Positions 29,301-45,174 of a DNA stretch of 64,000 nt are shown here, one piece after another. The stretch lies in contig OU744720.1 of assembly GCA_916613615.1 (NCBI GenBank), forward strand, positions 70,696,471 to 70,760,470. The letters are read 5' to 3'. The notes beneath the pieces were generated by a model that saw only the letters and a program-made list of their open reading frames with translations, did no database searches and was not told where the DNA came from. Made by a program: the position numbers and the translations under genes. Source of the stretch: Steromphala cineraria (lineage: Eukaryota; Mollusca; Gastropoda; Trochida; Trochidae). Numbering within the stretch: position 1 is the stretch's first letter; the number at the start of each line of letters is the position of its first letter.

Positions 29301-32300
29301 TTTCACACTAAAATATTATATTAAGACAATACAACTTGATTGTTTTATGTAACTAAATACTATTTCATACTTACAGAAAAATAAACTTTACCCACAATTG
29401 ACTCAAAACTCTCAGACATGGCCGTCCCAACTTGGAATTTCTATCGGTTTTGACTGCTCACTCATTTAAAATATAAAATAAAATTTTCACACTAAGATAT
29501 CATATTCCTACACTATAACTTGATTGTATTATGTAAATTCATACTATTTTATAAATTTAGAAAAATAAAAAATAACCGTAAAGAACTCTAAAGGAACAGA
29601 CATGGCCGTCCCAACTTGGAATTTCTATTGGTTTTGACTGCTAACTCATTAAAGATATAAAATAAAATTTTGACACTAAGATATGATATTCCTACACTAT
29701 AACTTCATTGTATTATGTAATTTTATACTATTTTATAAATTTAGAAAAATAAAAATTAACCGTAACGGACTCCAAAGTAACAGACATGGCCGTCCCAACT
29801 TGGAATTTCTATCTGTTTTCACTGCTAACTCATTAAAAATATATAATATAATTTTCACACTAAAATATTATATTACGACAATACAACTTGATTGTTTTAT
29901 GTAACTAAATACTATTTCATACTTACAGAAAAATAAACTTTACCCAAAATTGACTCAAAACTCTCAGACATGGCCGTCCCAACTTGGAATTTCTATCGGT
30001 TTTGACTGCTCACTCATTTAAAATATATAATAAAATTTTCACACTAAGATATCATATTCCTACACTATAACTTGATTGTATTATGTAAATTCATACTATT
30101 TTATAAATTTAGAAAAATAAAAAATAACCGTAAAGAACTCTAAAGGAACAGACATGGCCGTCCCAACTTGGAATTTCTATTGGTTTTGACTGCTAACTCA
30201 TTAAAGATATAAAATAAAATTTTGACACTAAGATATGATATTCCTACACTATAACTTCATTGTATTATGTAATTTTATACTATTTTATAAATTTAGAAAA
30301 ATAAAAATTAACCGTAACGGACTCCAAAGTAACAGACATGGCCGTCCCAACTTGGAATTTCTATCGGTTTTCACTGCTAACTCATTAAAAATATATAATA
30401 AAATTTTCACACTAAAATATTATATTACGACAATACAACTTGATTGTTTTATGTAACTAAATACTATTTCATACTTACAGAAAAATAAACTTTACCCAAA
30501 ATTGACTCAAAACTCTCAGACATGGCCGTCCCAACTTGGAATTTCTATCGGTTTTGACTGCTCACTCATTTAAAATATAAAATAAAATTTTCACACTAAG
30601 ATATCATATTCCTACACTATAACTTGATTGTATTATGTAAATTCATACTATTTTATAAATTTAGAAAAATAAAAAATAACCGTAAAGAACTCTAAAGGAA
30701 CAGACATGGCCGTCCCAACTTGGAATTTCTATTGGTTTTGACTGCTAACTCATTAAAGATATAAAATAAAATTTTGACACTAAGATATGATATTCCTACA
30801 CTATAACTTCATTGTATTATGTAATTTTATACTATTTTATAAATTTAGAAAAATAAAAATTAACCGTAAAGGACTCAAAACTCCCAGACATTGCCGTCCC
30901 AACTTGGAATTTCTATCGGTTTTCACTGCTAACTCATTAAAAATATATAATAAAATTTTCACACTAAAATATTATATTACGACAATACAACTTGATTGTT
31001 TTATGTAACAAAATACTATTTCATACTTACAGAAAAATAAACTTTACCCAAAATTGACTCAAAACTCTCAGACATGGCCGTCCAAACTTGGAATTTCTAT
31101 CGGTTTTGACTGCTCACTCATTTAAAATATAAAATAAAATTTTCACACTAAGATATCATATTCCTACACTATAACTTGATTGTATTATGTAAATTCATAC
31201 TATTTTATAAATTTAGAAAAATAAAAAATAACCGTAAAGAACTCTAAAGGAACAGACATGGCCGTCCCAACTTGGAATTTCTATTGGTTTTGACTGCTAA
31301 CTCATTAAAGATATAAAATAAAATTTTGACACTAAGATATGATATTCCTACACTATAACTTCATTGTATTATGTAATTTTATACTATTTTATAAATTTAG
31401 AAAAATAAAAATTAACCGTAACGGACTCCAAAGTAACAGACATGGTCGTCCCAACTTGGAATTTCTATCGGTTTTCACTGCTAACTCATTAAAACTATGT
31501 AATAAAATTTTCACACTAAAATATTATATTACGACAATACAACTTGATTGTTTTATGTAACTAAATACTATTTCATACTTACAGAAAAATAAACTTTACC
31601 CAAAATTGACTCAAAACTCTCAGACATGGCCGTCCCAACTTGGAATTTCTATTGGTTTTGACTGCTAACTCATTAAAGATATAAAATAAAATTTTGACAC
31701 TAAGATATGATATTCCTACACTATAACTTCATTGTATTATGTAATTTTATACTATTTTATAAATTTAGAAAAATAAAAATTAACCGTAACTGACTCCAAA
31801 GTAACAGACATGGCCGTCCCAACTTGGAATTTCTATCGGTTTTCACTGCTAACTCATTAAAAATATAAAATAAAATTTTCACACTAAAATATTATATTAA
31901 GACAATACAACTTGATTGTTTTATGTAACTAAATACTATTTCATACTTACAGAAAAATAAACTTTACCCAAAATTGACTCAAAACTCTCAGACATGGCCG
32001 TCCCAACTTGGAATTTCTATCGGTTTTGACTGCTCACTCATTTAAAATATAAAATAAAATTTTCACACTAAGAAATCATATTCCTACACTATAACTTGAT
32101 TGTATTATGTAAATTCATACTATTTTGTAAATTTAGAAAAATAAAAAATAACCGTAAAGAACTCTAAAGGAACAGACATGGCCGTCCCAACTTGGAATTT
32201 CTATTGGTTTTCACTGCTAACTCATTAAAGATATAAAATAAAATTTTGACACTAAGATATGATATTCCTACACTATAACTATATTGTATTATGTAATTTT

Positions 32301-34660
32301 ATACTATTTTATAAATTTAGAAAAATAAAAATTAACCGTAACGGACTCCAAAGTAACAGACATGGCCGTCCCAACTTGGAATTTCTATCGGTTTTCACTG
32401 CTAACTCATTAAAAATATATAATAAAATTTTCACACTAAAATATTATATTACGACAATACAACTTGATTGTTTTATGTAACTAAATACTATTTCATACTT
32501 ACAGAAAAATAAACTTTACCCAAAATTGACTCAAAACTCTCAGACATGGCCGTCCCAACTTGGAATTTCTATCGGTTTTGACTGCTCACTCATTTAAAAT
32601 ATAAAATAAAATTTTCACACTAAGATATCATATTCCTACACTATAACTTGATTGTATTATGTAAATTCATACTATTTTATAAATTTAGAAAAATAAAAAA
32701 TAACCGTAAAGAACTCTAAAGGAACAGACATGGCCGTCCCAACTTGGAATTTCTATTGGTTTTGACTGCTAACTCATTAAAGATATAAAATAAAATTTTG
32801 ACACTAAGATATGATATTCCTACACTATAACTTCATTGTATTATGTAATTTTATACTATTTTATAAATTTAGAAAAAAAAAATTAACCGTAACGGACTCC
32901 AAAGTAACAGACATGGCCGTCCCAACTTGGAATTTCTATCGGTTCTCACTGCTAACTCATTGAAAATATATAATAAAATTTTCACACTAAAATATTATAT
33001 TAAGACAATACAACTTGATTGTTTTATGTAACTAAATACTATTTCATACTTACAGAAAAATAAACTTTACCCAAAATTGACTCAAAACTCTCAGACATGG
33101 CCGTCCCAACTTGGAATTTCTATCGGTTTTGACTGCTCACTCATTTAAAATATAAAATAAAATTTTCACACTAAGATATCATATTCCTACACTATAACTT
33201 GATTGTATTATGTAAATTCATACTATTTTATAAATTTAGAAAAATAAAAAATAACCGTAAAGAACTCTAAAGGAACAGACATGGCCGTCCCAACTTGGAA
33301 TTTCTATTGGTTTTGACTGCTAACTCATTAAAGATATAAAATAAAATTTTGACACTAAGATATGATATTCCTACACTATAACTTCATTGTATTATGTAAT
33401 TTTATACTATTTTATAAATTTAGAAAAATAAAAATTAACCGTAAAGGACTCAAAACTCCCAGACATGGCCGTCCCAACTTGGAATTTCTATCGGTTTTGA
33501 CTGCTAACTCATTTAAAATATAAAATAAAATTTTGACACTAAGATATGATATTCCTACACTATAACTTCATTGTATTATGTAATTTTATGCTATTTTATA
33601 AATTTAGAAAAATGAAAATTAACTGTAACGGACTCCAAAGTAACAGACATGGCCGTCCCAACTTGGAATTTCTATCGGTTTTCACTGCTTACTCATTAAA
33701 AATATAAAATAAAATTTTCACACTAAAATATTATATTAAGACAATACAACTTGATTGTTTTATGTAACTAAATACTATTTCATACTTACAGAAAAATAAA
33801 CTTTACCCACAATTGACTCAAAACTCTCAGACATGGCCGTCCCAACTTGGAATTTCTATTGGTTTTGACTGCTCACTCATTTAAAATATAAAATAAAATT
33901 TTCACACTAAGATATCATATTCCTACACTATAACTTGATTGTATTATGTAAATTCATACTATTTTATAAATTTAGAAAAATAAAAATTAACCGTAACGGA
34001 GTCCAAAGTAACAGACATGGCCGTCCCAACTTGGAATTTCTATCGGTTTTCACTGCTAACTCATTAAAAATATATAATAAAATTTTCACACTAAAATATT
34101 ATATTACGACAATACAACTTGATTGTTTTATGTAACTAAATACTATTTCATACTTACAGAAAAATAAACTTTACCCAAAATTGACTCAAAACTCTCAGAC
34201 ATGGCCGTCCCAACTTGGAATTTCTATCGGTTTTGACTGCTCACTCATTTAAAATATAAAATAAAATTTTCACACTAAGATATCATATTCCTACACTATA
34301 ACTTGATTGTATTATGTAAATTCATACTATTTTATAAATTTAGAAAAATAAAAAATAACCGTAAAGAACTCTAAAGGAACAGACATGGCCGTCCCAACTT
34401 GGAATTTCTATTGGTTTTGACTGCTAACTCATTAAAGATATAAAATAAAATTTTGACACTAAGATATGATATTCCTACACTATAACTTCATTGTATTATG
34501 TAATTTTATACTATTTTATAAATTTAGAAAAAAAAAATTAACCGTAACGGACTCCAAAGTAACAGACATGGCCGTCCCAACTTGGAATTTCTATCGGTTC
34601 TCACTGCTAACTCATTAAAAATATATAATAAAATTTTCACACTAAAATATTATATTAAGA
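26390..34660 (+). repeat. Intra-array duplication, copy 2
   Basis: Second copy of the 17,375-25,830 block, in the same orientation, with very few differences by eye. Differences include loss of one 184-bp monomer after about 31,645, GATGTAAAAT near 28,183, TTTAAATTATAAAA near 28,915 and ATTGAAAATATA near 32,960. A 1,655-bp subunit (nine monomers) carrying the poly-A marker follows in tandem: the markers lie near 32,872 and 34,527, mirroring 24,041 and 25,696 in copy 1. The low divergence indicates that this duplication is among the youngest events in the array. Confidence 0.92.
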
Positions 34661-35605
34661 CAATACAACTTGATTGTTTTATGTAACTAAATACTATTTC
34701 ATACTTACAGAAAAATAAACTTTACCCAAAATTGACTCAAAACTCTCAGACATGGCCGTCCCAACTTGGAATTTCTATCGGTTTTGACTGCTCACTCATT
34801 TAAAATATAAAATAAAATTTTCACACTAAGATATCATATTCCTACACTATAACTTGATTGTATTATGTAAATTCATACTATTTTATAAATTTAGAAAAAT
34901 AAAAAATAACCGTAAAGAACTCTAAAGGAACAGACATGGCCGTCCCAACTTGGAATTTCTATTGGTTTTGACTGCTAACTCATTAAAGATATAAAATAAA
35001 ATTTTGACACTAAGATATGATATTCCTACACTATAACTTCATTGTATTATGTAATTTTATACTATTTTATAAATTTAGAAAAATAAAAATTAACCGTAAA
35101 GGACTCAAAACTCCCAGACATGGCCGTCCCAACTTGGAATTTCTATCGGTTTTGACTGCTAACTCATTTAAAATATAAAATAAAATTTTGACACTAAGAT
35201 ATGATATTCCTACACTATAACTTCATTGTATTATGTAATTTTATACTATTTTATAAATTTAGAAAAATGAAAATTAACTGTAACGGACTCCAAAGTAACA
35301 GACATGGCCGTCCCAACTTGGAATTTCTATCGGTTTTCACTGCTTACTCATTAAAAATATAAAATAAAATTTTCACACTAAAATATTATATTAAGACAAT
35401 ACAACTTGATTGTTTTATGTAACTAAATACTATTTCATACTTACAGAAAAATAAACTTTACCCACAATTGACTCAAAACTCTCAGACATGGCCGTCCCAA
35501 CTTGGAATTTCTATCGGTTTTGACTGCTCACTAATTTAAAATATAAAATAAAATTTTCACACTAAGATATCATATTCCTACACTATAACTTGATTGTATT
35601 ATGTA

Positions 35606-37700
35606 AATTCATACTATTTTATAAATTTAGAAAAATAAAAAATAACCGTAAAGAACTCTAAAGGAACAGACATGGCCGTCCCAACTTGGAATTTCTATTG
35701 GTTTTGACTGCTAACTCATTAAAGATATAAAATAAAATTTTGACACTAAGAAATGATATTCCTACACTATAACTTCATTGTATTATGTAATTTTATACTA
35801 TTTTATAAATTTAGAAAAATAAAAATTAACCGTAACGGACTCCAAAGTAACAGACATGGCCGTCCCAACTTGGAATTTCTATCGGTTTTCACTGCTAACT
35901 CATTAAAAATATATAATAAAATTTTCACACTAAAATATTATATTACGACAATACAACTTGATTGTTTTATGTAACTAAATACTATTTCATACTTACAGAA
36001 AAATAAACTTTACCCAAAATTGACTCAAAACTCTCAGACATGGCCGTCCCAACTTGGAATTTCTATCGGTTTTGACTGCTCACTCATTTAAAATATATAA
36101 TAAAATTTTCACACTAAGATATCATATTCCTACACTATAACTTGATTGTATTATGTAAATTCATACTATTTTATAAATTTAGAAAAAAAAAAATAACCGT
36201 AAAGAACTCTAAAGGAACAGACATGGCCGTCCCAACTTGGAATTTCTGTTGGTTTTGACTGCTAACTCATTAAAGATATAAAATAAAATTTTGACACTAA
36301 GATATGATATTCCTACACTATAACTTCATTGTATTATGTAATTTTATACTATTTTATAAATTTAGAAAAATAAAAATTAACCGTAACGGACTCCAAAGTA
36401 ACAGACATGGCCGTCCCAACTTGGAATTTCTATCGGTTTTCACTGCTAACTCATTAAAAATATATAATAAAATTTTCACACTAAAATATTATATTGCGAC
36501 AATACAACTTGATTGTTTTATGTAACTAAATACTATTTCATACTTACAGAAAAATAAACTTTACCCAAAATTGACTCAAAACTCTCAGACATGGCCGTCC
36601 CAACTTGGAATTTCTATCGGTTTTGACTGCTCACTCATTTAAAATATAAAATAAAATGTTCACACTAAGATATGATATTCCTACACTATAACTTGATTGT
36701 ATTATGTAAATTCATACTATTTTATAAATTTAGAAAAATAAAAAATAACCGTCAAGAACTCTAAAGGAACAGACATGGCCGTCCCAACTTGGAATTTCTA
36801 TTGGTTTTGACTGCTAACTCATTAAAGATATAAAATAAAATTTTGACACTAAGATATGATATTCCTACACTATAACTTCATTGTATTATGTAATTTTATA
36901 CTATTTTATAAATTTAGAAAAATAAAAATTAACCGTAAAGGACTCAAAACTCCCAGACATTGCCGTCCCAACTTGGAATTTCTATCGGTTTTCACTGCTA
37001 ACTCATTAAAAATATATAATAAAATTTTCACACTAAAATATTATATTACGACAATACAACTTGATTGTTTTATGTAACAAAAAACTTATTTCATACTTAC
37101 AGAAAAATAAACTTTACCCAAAATTGACTCAAAACTCTCAGACATGGCCGTCCCAACTTGGAATTTCTATCGGTTTTGACTGCTCACTCATTTAAAATAT
37201 AAAATAAAATTTTCACACTATGATATCATATTCCTACACTATAACTTGATTGTATTATGTAAATTCATACTATTTTATAAATTTAGAAAAATAAAAAATA
37301 ACCGTAAAGAACTCTAAAGGAACAGACATGGCCGTCCCAACTTGGAATTTTTATTGGTTTTGACTGCTAACTCATTAAAGATATAAAATAAAATTTTGAC
37401 ACTAAGATATGATATTCCTACACTATAACTTCATTGTATTATGTAATTTTATACTATTTTATAAATTTAGAAAAATAAAAATTAACCGTAACGGACTCCA
37501 AAGTAACAGACATGGTCGTCCCAACTTGGAATTTCTATCGGTTTTCACTGCTAACTCATTAAAACTATGTAATAAAATTTTCACACTAAAATATTATTTT
37601 ACGACAATACAACTTGATTGTTTTATGTAACTAAATACTATTTCATACTTACAGAAAAATAAACTTTACCCAAAATTGACTCAAAACTCTCAGACATGGC
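35606..37700 (+). repeat. Third, partial copy of the duplicated satellite block
   Basis: This segment matches 20,521-22,615 at an offset of 15,084-15,085 bp. Shared markers include TTTAAAATATATAATAAAAT (near 21,003 and 36,088), CATTGCC in the next A' monomer, ATGTAACAAAA (near 21,992 and 37,074) and AACTATGTAAT (near 37,562). It lacks the TATCTGTTTTC and AATATAATTTT variants of the other two copies and has private changes such as TTTCTGTTGG near 36,244 and ATTGCGAC near 36,493. It is therefore an older or separately evolving copy. Confidence 0.85.
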
Positions 37701-40700
37701 CGTCCCAACTTGGAATTTCTATTGGTTTTGACTGCTCACTCATTTAAAATATAAAATAAAATTTTCACACTAAGATATCATATTCCTACACTATAACTTG
37801 ATTGTATTATGTAAATTCATACTATTTTATAAATTTAGAAAAATAAAAAATAACCGTAAAGAACTCAAAACTCTCAGACATGGCCGTCCCAACTTGGAAT
37901 TTCTATTGGTTTTGACTGCTCACTCATTTAAAATATAAAATAAAATTTTCACACTAAGATATCATATTCCTACACTATAACTTGATTGTATTATGTAAAT
38001 TCATACTATTTTATAAATTTAGAAAAATAAAAAATAACCGTAAAGAACTCTAAAGGAACAGACATGGCCGTCCCAACTTGGAATTTCTATTGGTTTTGAC
38101 TGCTAACTCATTAAAGATATAAAATAAAATTTTGACACTAAGATATGATATTCCTACACTATAACTTCATTGTATTATGTAATTTTATACTATTTTATAA
38201 ATTTAGAAAAATAAAAATTAACCGTAAAGGACTCAAAACTCCCAGACATGGCCGTCCCAACTTGGAATTTCTATCGGTTTTGACTGCTAACTCATTAAAA
38301 ATATATAATAAAATTTTCACACTAAAATATTATATTAAGACAATACGACTTGATTGTTTTATGTAACTAAATACTATTTCATACTTACAGAAAAATAAAC
38401 TTTACCCACAATTGACTCAAAACTCTCAGACATGGCCGTCCCAACTTGGAATTTCTATCGGTTTTCACTGCTAACTCATTAAAAATATATAATAAAATTT
38501 TCACACTAAAATATTATATTAAGACAATACAACTTGATTGTTATATGTAACTAAATACTATTTCATACTTACAGAAAAATAAACTTTACCCAAAATTGAC
38601 TCAAAACTCTCAGACATGGCCGTCCCAACTTGGAATTTCTATCGGTTTTGACTGCTCACTCATTTAAAATATAAAATAAAATGTTGACACTAAGATATGA
38701 TATTCCTACACTATAACTTGATTGTATTATGTAAATTCATACTATTTTATAAATTTAGAAAAATAAAAAATAACCGTAAAGAACTCTAAAGGAACAGACA
38801 TGGCCGTCCCAACTTGGAATTTCTATTGGTTTTGACTGCTAACTCATTAAAGATATAAAATAAAATTTTGACACTAAGATATGATATTCCTACACTATAA
38901 CTTGATTGTATTATGTAAATTCATACTATTTTATAAATTTAGAAAAATAAAAAATAACCGTAAAGAACTCAAAACTCTCAGACATGGCCGTCCCAACTTG
39001 GAATTTCTATTGGTTTTGACTGCTCACTCATTTAAAATATAAAATAAAATTTTCACACTAAGATATCATATTCCTACACTATAACTTGATTGTATTATGT
39101 AAATTCATACTATTTTATAAATTTAGAAAAATAAAAAATAACCGTAAAGAACTCTAAAGGAACAGACATGGCCGTCCCAACTTGGAATTTCTATTGGTTT
39201 TGACTGCTAACTCATTAAAGATATAAAATAAAATTTTGACACTAAGATATGATATTCCTACACTATAACTTCATTGTATTATGTAATTTTATACTATTTT
39301 ATAAATTTAGAAAAATAAAAATTAACCGTAAAGGACTCAAAACTCCCAGACATGGCCGTCCCAACTTGGAATTTCTATCGGTTTTGACTGCTAACTCATT
39401 AAAAATATATAATAAAATTTTCACACTAAAATATTATATTAAGACAATACGACTTGATTGTTTTATGTAACTAAATACTATTTCATACTTACAGAAAAAT
39501 AAACTTTACCCACAATTGACTCAAAACTCTCAGACATGGCCGTCCCAACTTGGAATTTCTATCGGTTCTCACTGCTAACTCATTAAAAATATATAATAAA
39601 ATTTTCACACTAAAATATTATATTAAGACAATACAACTTGATTGTTTTATGTAACTAAATACTATTTCATACTTACAGAAAAATAAACTTTACCCAAAAT
39701 TGACTCAAAACTCTCAGACATGGCCGTCCCAACTTGGAATTTCTATCGGTTTTGACTGCTCACTCATTTAAAATATAAAATAAAATTTTCACACTATGAT
39801 ATCATATTCCTACACTATAACTTGATTGTATTATGTAAATTCATACTATTTTATAAATTTAGAAAAATAAAAAATAACCGTAAAGAACTCTAAAGGAACA
39901 GACATGGCCGTCCCAACTTGGAATTTTTATTGGTTTTGACTGCTAACTCATTAAAGATATAAAATAAAATTTTGACACTAAGATATGATATTCCTACACT
40001 ATAACTTCATTGTATTATGTAATTTTATACTATTTTATAAATTTAGAAAAATAAAAATTAACCGTAACGGACTCCAAAGTAACAGACATGGTCGTCCCAA
40101 CTTGGAATTTCTATCGGTTTTCACTGCTAACTCATTAAAACTATGTAATAAAATTTTCACACTAAAATATTATTTTACGACAATACAACTTGATTGTTTT
40201 ATGTAACTAAATACTATTTCATACTTACAGAAAAATAAACTTTACCCAAAATTGACTCAAAACTCTCAGACATGGCCGTCCCAACTTGGAATTTCTATTG
40301 GTTTTGACTGCTCACTCATTTAAAATATAAAATAAAATTTTCACACTAAGATATCATATTCCTACACTATAACTTGATTGTATTATGTAAATTCATACTA
40401 TTTTATAAATTTAGAAAAATAAAAAATAACCGTAAAGAACTCAAAACTCTCAGACATGGCCGTCCCAACTTGGAATTTCTATCGGTTTTGACTGCTCACT
40501 CATTTAAAATATAAAATAAAATTTTCACACTAAGATATCATATTCCTACACTATAACTTGATTGTATTATGTAAATTCATACTATTTTATAAATTTAGAA
40601 AAATAAAAAATAACCGTAAAGAACTCTAAAGGAACAGACATGGCCGTCCCAACTTGGAATTTCTATTGGTTTTGACTGCTAACTCATTAAAGATATAAAA

Positions 40701-43700
40701 TAAAATTTTGACACTAAGATATGATATTCCTACACTATAACTTCATTGTATTATGTAATTTTATACTATTTTATAAATTTAGAAAAATAAAAATTAACCG
40801 TAAAGGACTCAAAACTCCCAGACATGGCCGTCCCAACTTGGAATTTCTATCGGTTTTGACTGCTAACTCATTAAAAATATATAATAAAATTTTCACACTA
40901 AAATATTATATTAAGACAATACGACTTGATTGTTTTATGTAACTAAATACTATTTCATACTTACAGAAAAATAAACTTTACCCACAATTGACTCAAAACT
41001 CTCAGACATGGCCGTCCCAACTTGGAATTTCTATCGGTTCTCACTGCTAACTCATTAAAAATATATAATAAAATTTTCACACTAAAATATTATATTAAGA
41101 CAATACAACTTGATTGTTTTATGTAACTAAATACTATTTCATACTTACAGAAAAATAAACTTTACCCAAAATTGACTCAAAACTCTCAGACATGGCCGTC
41201 CCAACTTGGAATTTCTATCGGTTTTGACTGCTCACTCATTTAAAATATAAAATAAAATTTTCACACTAAGATATCATATTCCTACACTATAACTTGATTG
41301 TATTATGTAAATTCATACTATTTTATAAATTTAGAAAAATAAAAAATAACCGTAAAGAACTCTAAAGGAACAGACATGGCCGTCCCAACTTGGAATTTCT
41401 ATTGGTTTTGACTGCTAACTCATTAAAGATATAAAATAAAATTTTGACACTGAGATATGATATTCCTACACTATAACTTCATTGTATTATGTAATTTTAT
41501 ACTATTTTATAAATTTAGAAAAATAAAAATTGACCGTAAAGGACTCAAAACTCCCAGACATGGCCGTCCCAACTTGGAATTTCTATTGGTTTTGACTGCT
41601 AACTCATTAAAGATATAAAATAAAATTTTGACACTAAGATATGATATTCCTACACTATAACTTCATTGTATTATGTAATTTTATACTATTTTATAAATTT
41701 AGAAAAATAAAAATTAACCGTAACGGACTCCAAAGTAACAGACATGGCCGTCCCAACTTGGAATTTCTATCGGTTTTCACTGCTAACTCATTAAAAATAT
41801 ATAATAAAATTTTCACACTAAAATATTATATTAAGACAATACAACTTGATTGTTTTATGTAACTAAATACTATTTCATACTTACAGAAAAATAAACTTTA
41901 CCCAAAATTGACTCAAAACTCTCAGACATGGCCGTCCCAACTTGGAATTTCTATCGGTTTTGACTGCTCACTCATTTAAAATATAAAATAAAATTTTCAC
42001 ACTAAGATATCATATTCCTACACTATAACTTGATTGTATTATGTAAATTCATACTATTTTATAAATTTAGAAAAATAAAAAATAACCGTAAAGAACTCTA
42101 AAGGAACAGACATGGCCGTCCCAACTTGGAATTTCTATTGGTTTTGACTGCTAACTCATTAAAGATATAAAATAAAATTTTGACACTAAGATATGATATT
42201 CCTACACTATAACTTCATTGTATTATGTAATTTTATACTATTTTATAAATTTAGAAAAATAAAAATTGACCGTAAAGGACTCAAAACTCCCAGACATGGC
42301 CGTCCCAACTTGGAATTTCTATTGGTTTTGACTGCTAACTCATTAAAGATATAAAATAAAATTTTGACACTAAGATATGATATTCCTACACTATAACTTC
42401 ATTGTATTATGTAATTTTATACTATTTTATAAATTTAGAAAAATAAAAATTAACCGTAACGGACTCCAAAGTAACAGACATGGCCGTCCCAACTTGGAAT
42501 TTCTATCGGTTTTCACTGCTAACTCATTAAAAATATATAATAAAATTTTCACACTAAAATATTATATTAAGACAATACAACTTGATTGTTATATGTAACT
42601 AAATACTATTTCATACTTACAGAAAAATAAACTTTACCCAAAATTGACTCAAAACTCTCAGACATGGCCGTCCCAACTTGGAATTTCTATCGGTTTTGAC
42701 TGCTCACTCATTTAAAATATAAAATAAAATGTTGACACTAAGATATGATATTCCTACACTATAACTTGATTGTATTATGTAAATTCATACTATTTTATAA
42801 ATTTAGAAAAATAAAAAATAACCGTAAAGAACTCTAAAGGAACAGACATGGCCGTCCCAACTTGGAATTTCTATTGGTTTTGACTGCTAACTCATTAAAG
42901 ATATAAAATAAAATTTTGACACTAAGATATGATATTCCTACACTATAACTTGATTGTATTATGTAAATTCATACTATTTTATAAATTTAGAAAAATAAAA
43001 AATAACCGTAAAGAACTCAAAACTCTCAGACATGGCCGTCCCAACTTGGAATTTCTATTGGTTTTGACTGCTCACTCATTTAAAATATAAAATAAAATTT
43101 TCACACTAAGATATCATATTCCTACACTATAACTTGATTGTATTATGTAAATTCATACTATTTTATAAATTTAGAAAAATAAAAAATAACCGTAAAGAAC
43201 TCTAAAGGAACAGACATGGCCGTCCCAACTTGGAATTTCTATTGGTTTTGACTGCTAACTCATTAAAGATATAAAATAAAATTTTGACACTAAGATATGA
43301 TATTCCTACACTATAACTTCATTGTATTATGTAATTTTATACTATTTTATAAATTTAGAAAAATAAAAATTAACCGTAAAGGACTCAAAACTCCCAGACA
43401 TGGCCGTCCCAACTTGGAATTTCTATCGGTTTTGACTGCTAACTCATTAAAAATATATAATAAAATTTTCACACTAAAATATTATATTAAGACAATACGA
43501 CTTGATTGTTTTATGTAACTAAATACTATTTCATACTTACAGAAAAATAAACTTTACCCACAATTGACTCAAAACTCTCAGACATGGCCGTCCCAACTTG
43601 GAATTTCTATCGGTTCTCACTGCTAACTCATTAAAAATATATAATAAAATTTTCACACTAAAATATTATATTAAGACAATACAACTTGATTGTTTTATGT

Positions 43701-45174
43701 AACTAAATACTATTTCATACTTACAGAAAAATAAACTTTACCCAAAATTGACTCAAAACTCTCAGACATGGCCGTCCCAACTTGGAATTTCTATCGGTTT
43801 TGACTGCTCACTCATTTAAAATATAAAATAAAATTTTCACACTAAGATATCATATTCCTACACTATAACTTGATTGTATTATGTAAATTCATACTATTTT
43901 ATAAATTTAGAAAAATAAAAAATAACCGTAAAGAACTCTAAAGGAACAGACATGGCCGTCCCAACTTGGAATTTCTATTGGTTTTGACTGCTAACTCATT
44001 AAAGATATAAAATAAAATTTTGACACTGAGATATGATATTCCTACACTATAACTTCATTGTATTATGTAATTTTATACTATTTTATAAATTTAGAAAAAT
44101 AAAAATTGACCGTAAAGGACTCAAAACTCCCAGACATGGCCGTCCCAACTTGGAATTTCTATTGGTTTTGACTGCTAACTCATTAAAGATATAAAATAAA
44201 ATTTTGACACTAAGATATGATATTCCTACACTATAACTTCATTGTATTATGTAATTTTATACTATTTTATAAATTTAGAAAAATAAAAATTAACCGTAAC
44301 GGACTCCAAAGTAACAGACATGGCCGTCCCAACTTGGAATTTCTATCGGTTTTCACTGCTAACTCATTAAAAATATATAATAAAATTTTCACACTAAAAT
44401 ATTATATTAAGACAATACAACTTGATTGTTTTATGTAACTAAATACTATTTCATACTTACAGAAAAATAAACTTTACCCAAAATTGACTCAAAACTCTCA
44501 GACATGGCCGTCCCAACTTGGAATTTCTATCGGTTTTGACTGCTCACTCATTTAAAATATAAAATAAAATTTTCACACTAAGATATCATATTCCTACACT
44601 ATAACTTGATTGTATTATGTAAATTCATACTATTTTATAAATTTAGAAAAATAAAAAATAACCGTAAAGAACTCTAAAGGAACAGACATGGCCGTCCCAA
44701 CTTGGAATTTCTATTGGTTTTGACTGCTAACTCATTAAAGATATAAAATAAAATTTTGACACTAAGATATGATATTCCTACACTATAACTTCATTGTATT
44801 ATGTAATTTTATACTATTTTATAAATTTAGAAAAATAAAAATTGACCGTAAAGGACTCAAAACTCCCAGACATGGCCGTCCCAACTTGGAATTTCTATCG
44901 GTTTTGACTGCTAACTCATTAAAGATATAAAATAAAATTTTGACACTAAGATATGATATTCCTACACTATAACTTCATTGTATTATGTAATTTTATACTA
45001 TTTTATAAATTTAGAAAAATAAAAATTAACCGTAACGGACTCCAAAGTAACAGACATGGCCGTCCCAACTTGGAATTTCTATCGGTTTTCACTGCTAACT
45101 CATTAAAAATATATAATAAAATGTTCACACTAAAATATTATATTAAGACAATACAACTTGATTGTTATCTGTAA
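37409..45174 (+). repeat. 2,576-bp (14-monomer) higher-order region, mosaic
   Basis: Corresponding monomers lie 2,576 bp apart: 37,409 and 39,985; 38,145, 40,721 and 43,297; 41,641 and 44,217; 42,377 and 44,953. A second relation at 4,048 bp (22 monomers) links 38,445-39,250 with 42,493-43,297 through the marker TTATATGTAACT (38,541 and 42,589) and AAAATGTTGACAC. The region is a mosaic of overlapping copy events and not a simple tandem unit. Markers include ATTATTTTACGAC (near 37,593 and 40,169) and AATACGACTTG. Confidence 0.85.
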
